Shown here: positions 25,036 through 34,818 of the stretch, one piece after another
Position numbering within the stretch: position 1 is the stretch's first letter
How the letters are laid out: the number at the start of each line of letters is the position of its first letter
Source: an uncultured Stomatobaculum sp.
GTDB taxonomy: Bacteria; Bacillota; Clostridia; Lachnospirales; Lachnospiraceae
NCBI RefSeq assembly: GCF_937924975.1
Contig: NZ_CALEYG010000022.1
Coordinates: 1-64,000 of the forward strand
Direction: 5' to 3'
Length of the DNA: 64,000 bases
Notes under the pieces: generated by a model
Seen by the model: only the letters and a program-made list of their open reading frames with translations
Database searches by the model: none
Told to the model about the DNA's origin: nothing
Made by a program: the position numbers and the translations under genes

Positions 25036-27636
25036 TCAGGCGACCACTTCCGCCTTGAGACCACCCTTCTTCTCGTCGACATCCATCCGAATCACAGCGC
25101 CCTTGTGAAGTCCGCTGTCGCTGCTCAGAATCAGCTTTGCCGCGAGTGTCTCGACATGCTTTTGCAGGAAGCGCTTCAGCGGCCGTGCGCCGAAGGCCGG
25201 ATCGTAGCCCTCGTCCGCGACATACTGCTTGGCCGCAGGCGTAAGTTCGATCGAGATCTCCTGATCCGCGAGACGCTCGTTGGTCTCCTGTAAGAGGAGA
25301 TCCACAATGCCGCCGATATTCTGCTTCGTGAGCGGCTTGAACATGATGATTTCATCCAGCCGGTTCAGGAACTCGGGGCGGAAGTGCGCCTTTACATCGG
25401 CGTCGACCGCCGCAGCCGCCTCGGGCTTAATATTGCCCTGCTCGTCAATGCCGTCCAGAAGGTACTGGGAACCGAGATTGCTCGTCATAATGATAATCGT
25501 GTTCTTGAAGTCGACGGTCTTCCCGAGCGAGTCGGTGATGCGGCCGTCGTCAAGCACCTGCAAGAGGACATTGAACACATCCGGATGCGCCTTCTCGACC
25601 TCGTCAAAGAGCACCACAGAGTAGGGCTTTCTTCTGACCGCCTCGGTCAGCTGGCCGCCCTCGTCGTAGCCCACATAGCCCGGAGGCGCTCCGATTAAGC
25701 GCGACACGGAGAACTTCTCCATGTACTCCGACATGTCAAGCCGCACCATGGCGCTCTCATCGTCAAAGAGCGCCGCCGCAAGGCTCTTCGCGAGCTCGGT
25801 CTTGCCGACACCGGTCGGACCGAGGAACAGGAAGGAACCGATGGGCTTCGAGGGATCTTTGATGCCCGCCTTGCTTCTCTGGATGGCCTCCGCGACCTTC
25901 TGTACCGCCTCATCCTGACCGATGACGCGCCGATGCAGCGTGTCATCGAGATGCAGGGTCTTATTCTTCTCGGATTCCGTCAGCTTTGCGACCGGAATGT
26001 TGGTCCAGCGGGAAATAATCTTTGCGATCTCATTCTCGGTGACTGCCTCGTGCACGAGCGAGAAGTCCTGCCCCTGCACCTTCGCCTCCTCGGCCGCAAG
26101 CTGTTTCTGCAGCTCGGGGAGCTTGCCGTACTGAAGCTCTGCGGCCTTGTTCAGGTCATAGGCCTGCTGTGCTGCCTGAATTTCGTGGTTCGTATCCTCA
26201 ATCTTCTGCCGGATCTCGGCGAGCTTCGAGACACTTGCCTTTTCGTTCTCCCACTTTGCCTTGGCCTCGGCAAACGCTGCCTTCTTCTCGGCAAGCTCTT
26301 TCTCGATGGCCTCGAGTCTCTCTTTCGAGAGGTTGTCGGTCTCCTTCCGGAGCGCCGTCGCCTCGATTTCGAGCTGCATACGGCGGCGGTTCATCTCATC
26401 GAGTTCCGCCGGCAGAGAGTCGAGCTCGGTCTTAATCATTGCGCAGGCTTCATCGACCAGATCGATTGCCTTGTCGGGCAGGAAGCGGTCGGTGATATAG
26501 CGGTCCGAGAGCACGGCCGCGCTGACCAGTGCGCCGTCCTGAATCTTCACATGGTGGTAGTTCTCATAACGCTCTTTCAAGCCGCGGAGAATCGAAATCG
26601 TATCCTCTACGGTCGGCTGATCCACGAGAATCGGCTGGAAACGCCGCTCGAGCGCCGGATCCTTTTCAATGTACTTCCGGTACTCGTCAAGGGTCGTCGC
26701 ACCGATGCAGTGGAGCTCGCCGCGCGCAAGCATCGGCTTTAACATATTGCCGGCGTCCATGCTGCCCTCGGATGCACCCGCACCGACAATCGTGTGGAGC
26801 TCATCGATGAAGAGAATCACCTCGCCCTCGCTCTTCTTGACTTCCTCGAGCACAGCCTTCAGTCTCTCCTCGAATTCGCCGCGGTACTTGGCACCTGCGA
26901 CCAGAGAGCCCATGTCGAGCGCAAAGAGCCGCTTGTCCTTGAGTCCCTCCGGCACATCGCCGCGCACAATGCGCTGCGCAAGCCCCTCGACGACCGCCGT
27001 CTTACCGACGCCGGGCTCACCGATTAAAACCGGGTTATTCTTGGTCTTACGGCTCAGGATGCGAACCGCGTTCCGAATCTCCTCATCGCGGCCGATGACG
27101 GGATCGAGTTTCTGGTCCCGCGCGCGCTCCACGAGGTCGTAGCCGTACTTATTCAGCGTGTCGTAGGTTGCCTCGGGGTTATCCGAGGTGACGCGCTGGT
27201 TGCCGCGCACTGTCGAGAGTGCCTGCAGGAACTTCTCGCGGGTAATGCCGTAAGTCCGGAAGAGTTCCTTCAGGGCGCGGTTCGGATTCTTTAAGAGACT
27301 CAGGAACAAATGCTCGACGGAGACATAGTCATCTCCCATCGCCTTTGCCTCATCCTCCGCGCCGTTCAAAGCGCGGTTCAAGTCCGCGCTCACATATTCC
27401 TGCCCGCCGCCGCTCACCTTCGGGAGCTTTTGAATCAGAGCCTCACTCTCATTGAGAAAGGCTTCTTTCTGTATTCCCATCTTTGCGACGAGGCTTGCAA
27501 TCAGGGAGTCCGAAACCGTCAGCAGCGCGCTGAGCAGATGCTCTTCGTCAATCTGCTGGTTACCGTTCTGGATTGCCAGCTTCTCCGCTACGGCAATCGC
27601 TTCCTGAGATTTTTGTGTAAACTTGCTGATATTCAT
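25036..27636 (-). CDS. clpB: ATP-dependent disaggregase ClpB
   Basis: 866 residues from ATG 27636, six bases after GAGGTG; an upstream GTG is less likely. The N-domain (1-150) is followed by NBD1 with [13 protein letters not shown] and LFIDELHT, the long M-domain coiled coil (about 405-525), and NBD2 with [13 protein letters not shown] and [13 protein letters not shown]. ClpB threads aggregated proteins out of clumps together with DnaK. The CIRCE operator and strong promoter just upstream point to HrcA control and heat induction. It is monocistronic, with its own terminator. Confidence 0.98.
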   Translation of the reverse strand: MNISKFTQKSQEAIAVAEKLAIQNGNQQIDEEHLLSALLTVSDSLIASLVAKMGIQKEAFLNESEALIQKLPKVSGGGQEYVSADLNRALNGAEDEAKAMGDDYVSVEHLFLSLLKNPNRALKELFRTYGITREKFLQALSTVRGNQRVTSDNPEATYDTLNKYGYDLVERARDQKLDPVIGRDEEIRNAVRILSRKTKNNPVLIGEPGVGKTAVVEGLAQRIVRGDVPEGLKDKRLFALDMGSLVAGAKYRGEFEERLKAVLEEVKKSEGEVILFIDELHTIVGAGASEGSMDAGNMLKPMLARGELHCIGATTLDEYRKYIEKDPALERRFQPILVDQPTVEDTISILRGLKERYENYHHVKIQDGALVSAAVLSDRYITDRFLPDKAIDLVDEACAMIKTELDSLPAELDEMNRRRMQLEIEATALRKETDNLSKERLEAIEKELAEKKAAFAEAKAKWENEKASVSKLAEIRQKIEDTNHEIQAAQQAYDLNKAAELQYGKLPELQKQLAAEEAKVQGQDFSLVHEAVTENEIAKIISRWTNIPVAKLTESEKNKTLHLDDTLHRRVIGQDEAVQKVAEAIQRSKAGIKDPSKPIGSFLFLGPTGVGKTELAKSLAAALFDDESAMVRLDMSEYMEKFSVSRLIGAPPGYVGYDEGGQLTEAVRRKPYSVVLFDEVEKAHPDVFNVLLQVLDDGRITDSLGKTVDFKNTIIIMTSNLGSQYLLDGIDEQGNIKPEAAAAVDADVKAHFRPEFLNRLDEIIMFKPLTKQNIGGIVDLLLQETNERLADQEISIELTPAAKQYVADEGYDPAFGARPLKRFLQKHVETLAAKLILSSDSGLHKGAVIRMDVDEKKGGLKAEVVA

Positions 27637-27699
27637 GCACTTCACCTCGCTTTGCTACGAATGCTATACATGCTATATAACATTCTTTGAACTGTAATC

Positions 27700-27728
27700 A
27701 GTATAGCAGCTGTTATTAGCACTGTCAA
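27700..27728 (-). promoter_or_regulatory. SigA promoter of clpB
   Basis: TTGACA (27723-27728) and TATACT (27700-27705) are separated by exactly 17 bases on the minus strand. The -35 box is the full consensus. The start point would lie about 60 bases before the clpB ATG. Confidence 0.92.
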
Positions 27729-27742
27729 TAAATGAGTGCTAA
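27716..27742 (-). promoter_or_regulatory. CIRCE operator (HrcA binding site)
   Basis: TTAGCACT(G) at 27716-27724 and GAGTGCTAA at 27734-27742 form the 9-9-9 inverted repeat of CIRCE with a single mismatch. It covers the -35 box of the clpB promoter, so bound HrcA would block polymerase. HrcA control of clpB is less usual than CtsR control in Gram-positives. Confidence 0.92.
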
Positions 27743-27756
27743 TTTTTTGACTTTTT

Positions 27757-30030
27757 TCAGTTCGGCCCAAGTTCCACCGAGAGAGCTCCCTCCTTCGCCG
27801 TGCTGTGCACCTGCTCCGCATGGCGGCGGAGTCGCTCCATCGCCTCGGCGTGCGGATGCCCGTAGGAATTGCCCCGCCCGCAGGAAATCAGCGCGCAGTC
27901 CGGCGAAAGCAACGCGAGAAAGCTGTCACTGCTCGCCCCTCTTGAGCCGTGGTGCCCGACCTTCAGGAGGTCAATGTCCGTGAGCGCGGCGCGCTCGGCA
28001 GCCCGTTCGGGGGCGGCAAGCCGCTCCAGCAGTTTCTCCTCGCTCGGCTGTCCCGCATCGCCCGTAAAGAGGCAGCGCTTGCCGTTTGCCGTAAAGAGGA
28101 GGATTAAGGACTGCTCGTTGACTTCCTCCGGCAGCGCTTCCCGCGGCGGCCAGAGACAGTGAAAATTCCCGTAGACATCGCCCGCGCCCATAAAACAGAG
28201 TTCTGTCTCCGGATTCTCTCTGAGCGCAGCCATCAATTTCGCATAATGCGCATCGGTCTCCGCCGCCGGATTCAAAATGACGCGCTTCACCGGTATCCCC
28301 GAGTCCCTGCTTGCAAGGTAGCTCAGTCCGTTCGTGTGATCCAGATCCGCATGGGTCAGAAAGGCAGCGTCCACGGTTCCGAGCGCGCGGCTCTCGAGAA
28401 ACGGCTCTATGACCTGTTTCCCGCAGTCCGGCCGCGAAGTGCTGCCGCCGTCTATCGTGATGCAGCGGCTGCCCTGTTCAATCACGATGGCATCGCCCTG
28501 GCCTATGTCGAGAACCCAGACACGGGGCACGCGGCTCCGGATCGGCAGGAGGCTAAGCCCCGCGCCGAGTGCGGCGCAAAGCAACAGCACGCGGCGCAAT
28601 TCCCGCTGCCGCTTCTCTTTGGGACGAGAGTCTCTGCCGAGCAGCAGCCGGAAGCCGAGCGCAAGGCAAACGCTGTAGACAGCCAGCTGCCACCCCCTAG
28701 GCCGCCCGAGCAGGATGCGGTGAAACGGCAGGCACTCCGCGAGACGACAGAGCAGAATCTGCGCACCGAGCGCAAGATGCAGAATTTGTCCGCAAAGCAG
28801 CGCGAGCGGCGGCGCGGCGAAGGCCGCGGCGAGCAGCACAAATCCGAGTAACAGCAGGGCACCTGTCATCGGAATGACGAGTAAATTGAGAAGGATGCCG
28901 TAGGGCGGCAGGGAAAAGAACCAGTAGGAAATGACGGGAAGGGTGACGAGAAAGACCGTGAGGCTCTGCAAAAACGCGGCACAAAGGTTTCGCTTTGCCG
29001 CAAAGCGCTCCGTGAGTGCCTTGCCGGGACCGCCGATCGAAAAGACTGCGAGAAAAGAGAGTTGAAAGCCGCACTGAAAGAGTTGAAGCGGCGAGAAGAA
29101 AAGAAGAAACAGAAGGGCAAAGGCGGCAGCGCTCCGAAGATCGTAGCTTCTGCCGAGGCAGAGCGCGAGAAAACCGAGGCCGAGCATCAGGCTGCTCCTG
29201 AGAACGCCGGTGTCTCCGCCGGTCAATGCCGCATAAAGGCAGAGAAACAGCGCCGTGACGACAGCGCTCAGAGAAAGCCCGCACTTTTTCCGAAGCAGGC
29301 GGTAGAGCGCGAGTCCCAGAAAACCGGTGTGCAACCCGCTGATTGCGAGCAGATGCGCAATGCCGTTTTTCCGGTAGAGATCGTAGAAGTCCTCGCTGAG
29401 CGCGTGCTTGTCGCCGAGTAGGAGCGCGGCAAGATAGCCTGCCTCCTGTTCGGGGCAGACTGCTTTGAGCCGCTCCAGCGCGGCGCTTCGAAAGCGCCGG
29501 AGACACTCCGCGAGCGGACTCGCCCTGCCCTCCACGGTATACTGCCGCACCTGCATGCGGTGCGTCACGCCGCGCGCGCGGCAATAAGCCCGGTAGTCAA
29601 ATTCTCCAGGGTTGGTCGGCGCCGCAATCGGGCTTAAGCTGCCGCTCGCCGTCAATACGCGCCCGAGCGCGAGGGTCTCTCCGCTGCTCTCCCGCAGCAA
29701 AAGGTACACGCTGCCGCAGCGGACGCGCGTCAGCTCGCCGCGCGGCTCGATTTCCGCAATGCGCCCGCGAAAGGTCGCAGCGGCTCCCTCGGCGCGCTGT
29801 AACTGCCGTTCGGCGCGGCCCGGCAAAAGGGCCGCCTGCAACCGAAGCGCCCCGGCGACTGCGCCGAGGACAAGGACAAGAAGGATGCGACGCCTCACCC
29901 CGCGCAGAAAAAGCGCTAAGAGCACGGGGCAGAGGCAGAGCAGAAAAAGCAAGATTCCGCGGATTCCGGCGAGGCAAAGCAGCTCTCCAAGCACAACCCC
30001 GACTGCCAGTACTTCCAGCGGACGTCTCAT
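27757..30030 (-). CDS. comEC: ComEC/Rec2-type DNA uptake channel
   Basis: 757 residues. An N-terminal membrane region and an OB-like extracellular part (about 40-160) lead into the competence domain with many helices (about 190-470), containing AISGLHTGFLGLALY. The C-terminal metallo-beta-lactamase domain starts at VLDIGQGDAIVIEQGS and has LTHADLDHTNGL, LFTGDAG and KVGHHGSRGASS. The protein carries single-stranded DNA into the cell during transformation. The fused three-part architecture is complete, so it is likely functional. Its stop lies just upstream of the clpB operator region; no terminator was found between them, so some readthrough into clpB is possible. Confidence 0.95.
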   Translation of the reverse strand: MRRPLEVLAVGVVLGELLCLAGIRGILLFLLCLCPVLLALFLRGVRRRILLVLVLGAVAGALRLQAALLPGRAERQLQRAEGAAATFRGRIAEIEPRGELTRVRCGSVYLLLRESSGETLALGRVLTASGSLSPIAAPTNPGEFDYRAYCRARGVTHRMQVRQYTVEGRASPLAECLRRFRSAALERLKAVCPEQEAGYLAALLLGDKHALSEDFYDLYRKNGIAHLLAISGLHTGFLGLALYRLLRKKCGLSLSAVVTALFLCLYAALTGGDTGVLRSSLMLGLGFLALCLGRSYDLRSAAAFALLFLLFFSPLQLFQCGFQLSFLAVFSIGGPGKALTERFAAKRNLCAAFLQSLTVFLVTLPVISYWFFSLPPYGILLNLLVIPMTGALLLLGFVLLAAAFAAPPLALLCGQILHLALGAQILLCRLAECLPFHRILLGRPRGWQLAVYSVCLALGFRLLLGRDSRPKEKRQRELRRVLLLCAALGAGLSLLPIRSRVPRVWVLDIGQGDAIVIEQGSRCITIDGGSTSRPDCGKQVIEPFLESRALGTVDAAFLTHADLDHTNGLSYLASRDSGIPVKRVILNPAAETDAHYAKLMAALRENPETELCFMGAGDVYGNFHCLWPPREALPEEVNEQSLILLFTANGKRCLFTGDAGQPSEEKLLERLAAPERAAERAALTDIDLLKVGHHGSRGASSDSFLALLSPDCALISCGRGNSYGHPHAEAMERLRRHAEQVHSTAKEGALSVELGPN

Positions 30031-30091
30031 ATTCTGTTTTCTCCGAAATGAATTTTCTAATGATGAAATAAATTTACTTCAACCCGACTGC

Positions 30092-31069
30092 TTACTTCGA
30101 TTCATCCGTCGCGGCGGTTTCGCTAGGCGAAGCGGTATTCCCGGGCAGGCCCTTGCCGACATAGTCGAGATTCTGCTCAAAGAGCGCGTCGAGAGAGATG
30201 GCATCCCGGAACAGCACGGACTGCGAGCCCTCGACCGAAATGCGAACCCGCTGTACGGTTTTGAGTCCGGTCAAGGTGTCCACGAGCGCATAGAGGCTCA
30301 CATCAGGGCTCACGCCTGTGACCGGATTCAGAAATTCCTTGCTGAAATTCAGATAGCAGATGTTTTCATTGACCGAGATGCTGAGCAGCTTGGTCTCCGG
30401 CGGCAGTATGGCCTTGCCGCTGCCCCGCGGCCCTGCAATCAGCTGCTCCACCGCGACCTGCTCGAGCAGGGTATTCGCGCGGTAGGTCACGCTACGGGTC
30501 TCCTCGGTGAATTTTTTGCCGTCCGCAGACGCAAAGTAAAGCGGCAGTTCCACGGTCTCGTAGCTGTTCACATCCGAGACGCTGTTCACGAAATCGTTTT
30601 CGCTAAAGGGTCCCAGAAGACTGCCGTCCACCCCGGCGAGCGGCTTCCCGCCGCTGTAAATGCCGACATGTTCGACGCCTTTGATCTGCGCGAGCGTCTC
30701 AGTCAATGCCGCCGAGCAGAGGGTCTTCCGGTCGGTCTTCAAGTCCTGGTAGTTCTCATCAAAGTAGATATAGAGCACCTTGTCGTCAAAACTGAAGGAC
30801 TCGTAACGCGTCTTGTCTCCCGTCGCCGTGATCAGATCCTCGGCGCTCGGCACATGCAGAAACTGTTGCATGAGTTCGCCGACCAGTTGATTCTTGTCCG
30901 TGGTCTGCGTCTCGTAAATGAGCGGTGTCAGTTTGGTCGCCGTCTTGTCCAGATAGTAAATCGCATAGCGCCCCGCCGCCGGGTCCGCGCCTGCTTTCTT
31001 TGGGCCGCAGCCGCAGAAGCAGAGCAGGCAGAGCAGCAGGACCAGCCACCCTTTTTGTTTATTCGCCAC
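30092..31069 (-). CDS. GerMN-domain lipoprotein
   Basis: 325 residues from GTG 31069, which has AGGTGAGG upstream and overlaps the kinase stop by 11 bases. A lipoprotein signal peptide covers about 1-20 and ends near FCGCG, with cysteine as the lipid anchor. Two GerMN-like domains follow (about 60-150 and 185-280), the second with LLEQVAVEQLIAGP and VNENICYLNFSKEF. It is an outside-facing lipoprotein of unknown ligand. Translational coupling to a sensor kinase recalls actinobacterial LpqB, which carries a GerMN domain and tunes MtrB; a similar partner role is inferred. An acidic tail ends the protein. Confidence 0.85.
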   Translation of the reverse strand: MANKQKGWLVLLLCLLCFCGCGPKKAGADPAAGRYAIYYLDKTATKLTPLIYETQTTDKNQLVGELMQQFLHVPSAEDLITATGDKTRYESFSFDDKVLYIYFDENYQDLKTDRKTLCSAALTETLAQIKGVEHVGIYSGGKPLAGVDGSLLGPFSENDFVNSVSDVNSYETVELPLYFASADGKKFTEETRSVTYRANTLLEQVAVEQLIAGPRGSGKAILPPETKLLSISVNENICYLNFSKEFLNPVTGVSPDVSLYALVDTLTGLKTVQRVRISVEGSQSVLFRDAISLDALFEQNLDYVGKGLPGNTASPSETAATDESK

Positions 31070-32600
31070 GCGCCTCACCTCTCTTTCCCCGTTCTCTCCG
31101 GTTCTTCTTCTGCGAGGCCGCCTGGGCGGGCGTGCTGCTCTCGATATATTTGAGCGGAATGCGCACCAGGAAGGTGCTGCCCTTTCCGACCTCACTGGTC
31201 AGGCGTATCATACCCTGGTGCAGAAGGATGATTTCCTTCGTGATTGCAAGTCCGAGGCCCGTACCGCCGGTCTCACGGGAGCGCGCCTTGTCCACGCGGT
31301 GGAAGCGCTCAAAGACCAGTTCCTGCTGATCCTCCGGGATACCGATGCCGTTGTCCTCGACGCGGATATAGCAGAACTGGTGATCCGCATCGAGCGTGAC
31401 CTGCACATAGCCGTCCTTCTGGTTGCCGTTATACTTGATGCCGTTTTCGACTAAGTTCATGATGGCGAGCGAGAACTTCACCTCGTCCACCTCGGCCGTG
31501 ACCTCCCGCACCGTGTGCAGGGTCAGCTCAATCTGATTTACTCTCGCGAGCGGTCGGAGACGCTTCAGAATCTGCTCGAGCATCTCGTGCATATCGGTCT
31601 CCTTCCGGTTCAGCACCGTGCCCGAGCGGTCCATGCGGACCAGACTCAGAAGGTCGTCGATAATCTTTGCCTCGCGGTCAATCTCCTTCGAGATATCGCT
31701 CATGAACTCCTTGTAGAGCTCCAGCGGCGCATCGCCCGCCGAAATCAGGGAGTCCGCGAGCACGCGCATCGAGGTAATCGGCGTCTTTAACTCATGCGAG
31801 ACATTCGAGACAAACTCCTGGCGCGACTCGTTCAGCGCGCGGAGTTTCCGGAGTGTCGCGTTGACATCCTCGCTGATCTGCGCGGTCACGAGGTAGCTGT
31901 TCTGCTCGACCGTCTCATTCAGATTGCCGACCGACACCTTGCGGAGCGCCGCGCGGAGTTCCGCGAACGGGCGCAGAATCAGAGAGGCCAGTATCACGCT
32001 GAGCAGCGCGAGCAGCAGCCCGACCGCCACCGTAAAAATGCGCAGGGTCTCACTTACCCCCTGCAATTCCGTGCGCTGCAATTCCGTGGACGAGATGAAG
32101 AGAAGCACCCCCTCCACCACTCTGTCTTCCGCCTTTACATCCAGGGAGTCGTAAATCGGCGTGGTCTGCACCATGTAGTACTTGTCGGCATTGTAGTTGG
32201 TCGCGTTCTCGCCGCGAAAGCTCCGTATCACCTCCGGCGCGACATGGTACCGCCCCTCGGCGAGATGGAAACTATCCTCTATGATGCGATAGTTCTGATC
32301 CACGACCAGAATGCGCCCGTGGTAGCTCTGCGCGATGATCTCGAGTTCCGAATTCAGACTGTTATCTTTTTTGTCCTGGTTGTGGAGATACCCCGTCCGG
32401 GTCAGCTTGGTCGACAGGATGCCGCTTCTCTCCTGCACTTCCGCCTTGTGGGTATCCAGGAGACTTTGCCGGAAACTGTTGGTCGCCACCGACACAGCGA
32501 GACAGAGCGGCAGAAGCCCCACAAGAAGAAACAGCACAATGAGGATATTTTTGAGGCGCAGAGGCGGCAGCTTTTTCGGAAACGGCGGATGCTGCGGCAT
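31059..32600 (-). CDS. Membrane sensor histidine kinase (PhoR/WalK type), no response regulator adjacent
   Basis: 513 residues from ATG 32600 with AAGGAG seven bases upstream. Membrane segment 1 (about 17-38), an extracellular sensor of about 145 residues, membrane segment 2 (about 188-209), HAMP (210-262), HisKA with VSHELKTP and phospho-histidine 269, and the ATPase domain with NLVENGIKYN, DNGIGIPE and GGTGLGLAITKE. It would phosphorylate a response regulator encoded elsewhere, since none lies within the window. The downstream lipoprotein gene overlaps its end, so the two proteins are made together. A lysine/arginine-rich tail follows the catalytic domain. Confidence 0.93.
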   Translation of the reverse strand: MPQHPPFPKKLPPLRLKNILIVLFLLVGLLPLCLAVSVATNSFRQSLLDTHKAEVQERSGILSTKLTRTGYLHNQDKKDNSLNSELEIIAQSYHGRILVVDQNYRIIEDSFHLAEGRYHVAPEVIRSFRGENATNYNADKYYMVQTTPIYDSLDVKAEDRVVEGVLLFISSTELQRTELQGVSETLRIFTVAVGLLLALLSVILASLILRPFAELRAALRKVSVGNLNETVEQNSYLVTAQISEDVNATLRKLRALNESRQEFVSNVSHELKTPITSMRVLADSLISAGDAPLELYKEFMSDISKEIDREAKIIDDLLSLVRMDRSGTVLNRKETDMHEMLEQILKRLRPLARVNQIELTLHTVREVTAEVDEVKFSLAIMNLVENGIKYNGNQKDGYVQVTLDADHQFCYIRVEDNGIGIPEDQQELVFERFHRVDKARSRETGGTGLGLAITKEIILLHQGMIRLTSEVGKGSTFLVRIPLKYIESSTPAQAASQKKNRRERGKRGEARGE

Positions 32601-32725
32601 CGGAACACTCCTTTCTCGACTTGACCTTCGCGCTGCGATGCAGCGCGTGTTACTCTTTATTCTACACAGCTTCCCGCAAAAAGGAAAGCTGCACAGCGCC
32701 TGTCGCAAAAAAGCCCGCTTTGTAG

Positions 32726-32731
32726 TATACT
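32726..32731 (+). promoter_or_regulatory. Candidate -10 box for the plus-strand membrane protein gene
   Basis: TATACT lies 46 bases before ATG 32777. The expected -35 region holds only a weak match, so the box is tentative. The palindromic context (AGTATACT) would also read as a -10 on the other strand, where the kinase gene diverges. Confidence 0.4.
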
Positions 32732-32776
32732 TTGAGTAAACAACGGCTGTTCCAAGCCGCGCGAAAGGATGACGCT

Positions 32777-33547
32777 ATGCAAGTAAACGAACCTGCTTCC
32801 GACCGCACCTCGCGGGAGACCCCCCGCCTCTATGTGCGCCAGGAAGATCGCTATGAAGATTTGAGTTCCTCGGCCTCGGCCTTTTTGATTGTCGGCATCG
32901 TGATGAGCGTGCTAACGCTGCTAAGCTTCGGTCAACAGCTGCATCTCCCCTTCGCTCTGCCGACCACCGCACTGATGCGCTTTTTCTTCCTTGTCTTTGC
33001 GCTCGGTGCCTTCGGTCTCTACTGGAAAACGCGCCGGGAAGCTTCCCGCGCCTACTCGCACATCGAGGAGGAACAGCGCATCACCGAAGAACTGGAGCGC
33101 TGGTTCCTCGCAAGCTATGCGCCGGAGCAGATTGACCTCGAAATTCTCGGTGCAACCCGCCATCCGCTCCGCGCGGAGGCGCTCGCCCTGAAGCGCTTCG
33201 ACTTTATTCAGGACTGCTTCTTACAGCGCTACGACGGCATGGACGAAGGCTACATAGAGGCCCTCTCCGAGGAACTCTACAAGAAACTCTTTGAGAGCGG
33301 CCACTACGGAAAGGCCGTGCTGAAGAAACCGGATGCATCCGTCAGCGCCGAGCAACACAGCGCAACGGCACCGTATAGCACGGAACCGCAGGACACAGCG
33401 GAAGCGGTTCCGACCGAACACGAAGCTGAGGCGGCAGACAGCGCTGAGACGCTGTCCGCCGCAGTGACAGCGACCGAAGATGCAGCGGCGGCTTCCGCTG
33501 AGACAGAAGCCGCCGCCTGCGACGAAGCGTCGGTCGAACATCCCTGA
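32777..33547 (+). CDS. Membrane protein of unknown function, the only plus-strand gene
   Basis: 256 residues from ATG 32777 with AAAGGA eight bases upstream. Two membrane segments (about 36-56 and 66-84) form a hairpin, followed by a cytosolic helical domain with HIEEEQRITEELERWFL and FDFIQDCFLQRYDGMDEGYIEAL. From about 195 to the end it is a low-complexity, alanine- and glutamate-rich acidic tail. No named family was recognised. It diverges from the sensor kinase gene and ends at a strong terminator. The acidic tail is reminiscent of those of the zinc-ribbon proteins at 44-48 kb, though no homology is claimed. Confidence 0.8.
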   Translation: MQVNEPASDRTSRETPRLYVRQEDRYEDLSSSASAFLIVGIVMSVLTLLSFGQQLHLPFALPTTALMRFFFLVFALGAFGLYWKTRREASRAYSHIEEEQRITEELERWFLASYAPEQIDLEILGATRHPLRAEALALKRFDFIQDCFLQRYDGMDEGYIEALSEELYKKLFESGHYGKAVLKKPDASVSAEQHSATAPYSTEPQDTAEAVPTEHEAEAADSAETLSAAVTATEDAAAASAETEAAACDEASVEHP

Positions 33548-33582
33548 GACAGAGCGGGGACACAGATTCTTTGATTTGAGAC

Positions 33583-33616
33583 AAAAAAGTCAGGTCTTTC
33601 GACCTGACTTTTTTTT
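33583..33616 (+). terminator. Bidirectional intrinsic terminator between convergent genes
   Basis: AAAAAAGTCAGGTC and GACCTGACTTTTTTTT pair around TTTC. The stem is perfect, with a T-run on both strands, and lies 35 bases after the plus-strand gene and 14 bases beyond the stop of the minus-strand permease. It can serve both. Confidence 0.93.
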
Positions 33617-33630
33617 GTACCTGTCTCTCT

Positions 33631-34818
33631 TTATTCGCTCCGCAACGCGTCGATCGGATTCAGTGCCGCCGCGCGCTTTGCCGGCATATAGCCGAAAAAG
33701 AGGCCGATCGCCACCGAGACGGTAAACGAGATGAAAATTGCCTTCGGCGTCGCCGCAACGCTGTAGCCGAGGAACATTCCGACGATATTCAGAATTCCGC
33801 TGCCGATGCCGATACCGATCAGACCGCCGAGCACCGAGGTCGTAATCGCCTCGAGCACGAACTGCTGTAAAATGACCCCGGGACGCGCGCCGAGCGCCTT
33901 CCGGATGCCGATTTCCCGCGTCCGCTCGGTGACCGAAACCAGCATGATATTCATGACGCCGACGCCCGCGACAAAGAGCGAGATACCCGCTATGCCGCCG
34001 ATTAATACCGACATCTGCGCCATCATCCGGTTGATCTGGTCGAGCATCTCGACCATGGCCATCAGTGTGTAGTGCTTTTTGTTGTGGAAAATACCGTGGA
34101 GATAGTCTTCGAGCGACTTTTTGGCGTTCAGAACAGCCGCCTTGTCCGTGCTGCTCGCCGCAAAGAGATAGGCCGAAGGCTGCGCCGTGTGCGCCATCTT
34201 GAGCGCCGTCGAATACGGCAGCAGAAGCACATCGTCCGTGCCGCTCTCTTCCATCTTGCCTTTGCTCTTCTGCTTGAGGAGACCTATGACGGTCAAATTC
34301 ACGCCGCCGTAGGTAACCTTTTCGCCGAGCGCGGCCTCCGGAGAGCCGAACAGCCGCTTCGCCGTGTAAGGCCCGATGACACAGACCTCCTGCTTCGAGA
34401 GCACATCCGCGTAGCTGAGAAAGCGCCCCTGTTCCAACTGTTTGTCCACGAGAGACGCATAGCTCTCGCTGACACCTGTGATTGTGGTGCCCTCGGACTT
34501 CTTGTTGCCGACCTTCAGGGTTCCGTCCCCCGGCGAGACCGTAGGGCTCATGCCGGCAAACAGATCCCTGTGGTCAGCGAGATAGGCATACATCTCATCC
34601 ATGGTGACCGAGCGGCTCGGCTGGTTCACGACCGTGATATTGATATTCGTCGCGCCGAGATCGCCCCACTGGGAAATCTGACTGTTCAGATAACCGTTCA
34701 TCAGACTCACGAGGATGATGACGGAGGCCACGCCGATGATGATGCCGAACATGGTGAGGGCGGAGCGCACCTTGTTGCTCCAGATGCTCTTTAAGGCGAG
34801 TTTAAATGATTGCAGCAT
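33631..34818 (-). CDS. MacB/FtsX-type ABC transporter permease
   Basis: 395 residues from ATG 34818 (SD GGAGG), overlapping the ATPase gene by 17 bases. The first membrane helix (about 20-42) is followed by a large extracellular MacB_PCD domain (about 50-260) and three C-terminal helices with GVMNIMLVSVTERTREIGIRKALGA, the FtsX-like signature, given here as positions near 290-315. This family works by mechanotransmission, pushing peptides or small molecules outward through an adaptor rather than carrying them through the membrane. With the adaptor and ATPase it makes a complete MacAB-like exporter without an outer-membrane partner, as in other Gram-positives. Confidence 0.9.
   Translation of the reverse strand: MLQSFKLALKSIWSNKVRSALTMFGIIIGVASVIILVSLMNGYLNSQISQWGDLGATNINITVVNQPSRSVTMDEMYAYLADHRDLFAGMSPTVSPGDGTLKVGNKKSEGTTITGVSESYASLVDKQLEQGRFLSYADVLSKQEVCVIGPYTAKRLFGSPEAALGEKVTYGGVNLTVIGLLKQKSKGKMEESGTDDVLLLPYSTALKMAHTAQPSAYLFAASSTDKAAVLNAKKSLEDYLHGIFHNKKHYTLMAMVEMLDQINRMMAQMSVLIGGIAGISLFVAGVGVMNIMLVSVTERTREIGIRKALGARPGVILQQFVLEAITTSVLGGLIGIGIGSGILNIVGMFLGYSVAATPKAIFISFTVSVAIGLFFGYMPAKRAAALNPIDALRSE

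Noticed and set aside
29612..31153. 513-residue plus-strand open frame
   Set aside because: Runs across comEC and the lipoprotein gene on the opposite strand; no recognisable domain.
32668..32691. 9-bp stem before the sensor kinase gene, considered as a terminator
   Set aside because: CAGCTTCCC and GGAAAGCTG pair but no T-run follows on either strand.
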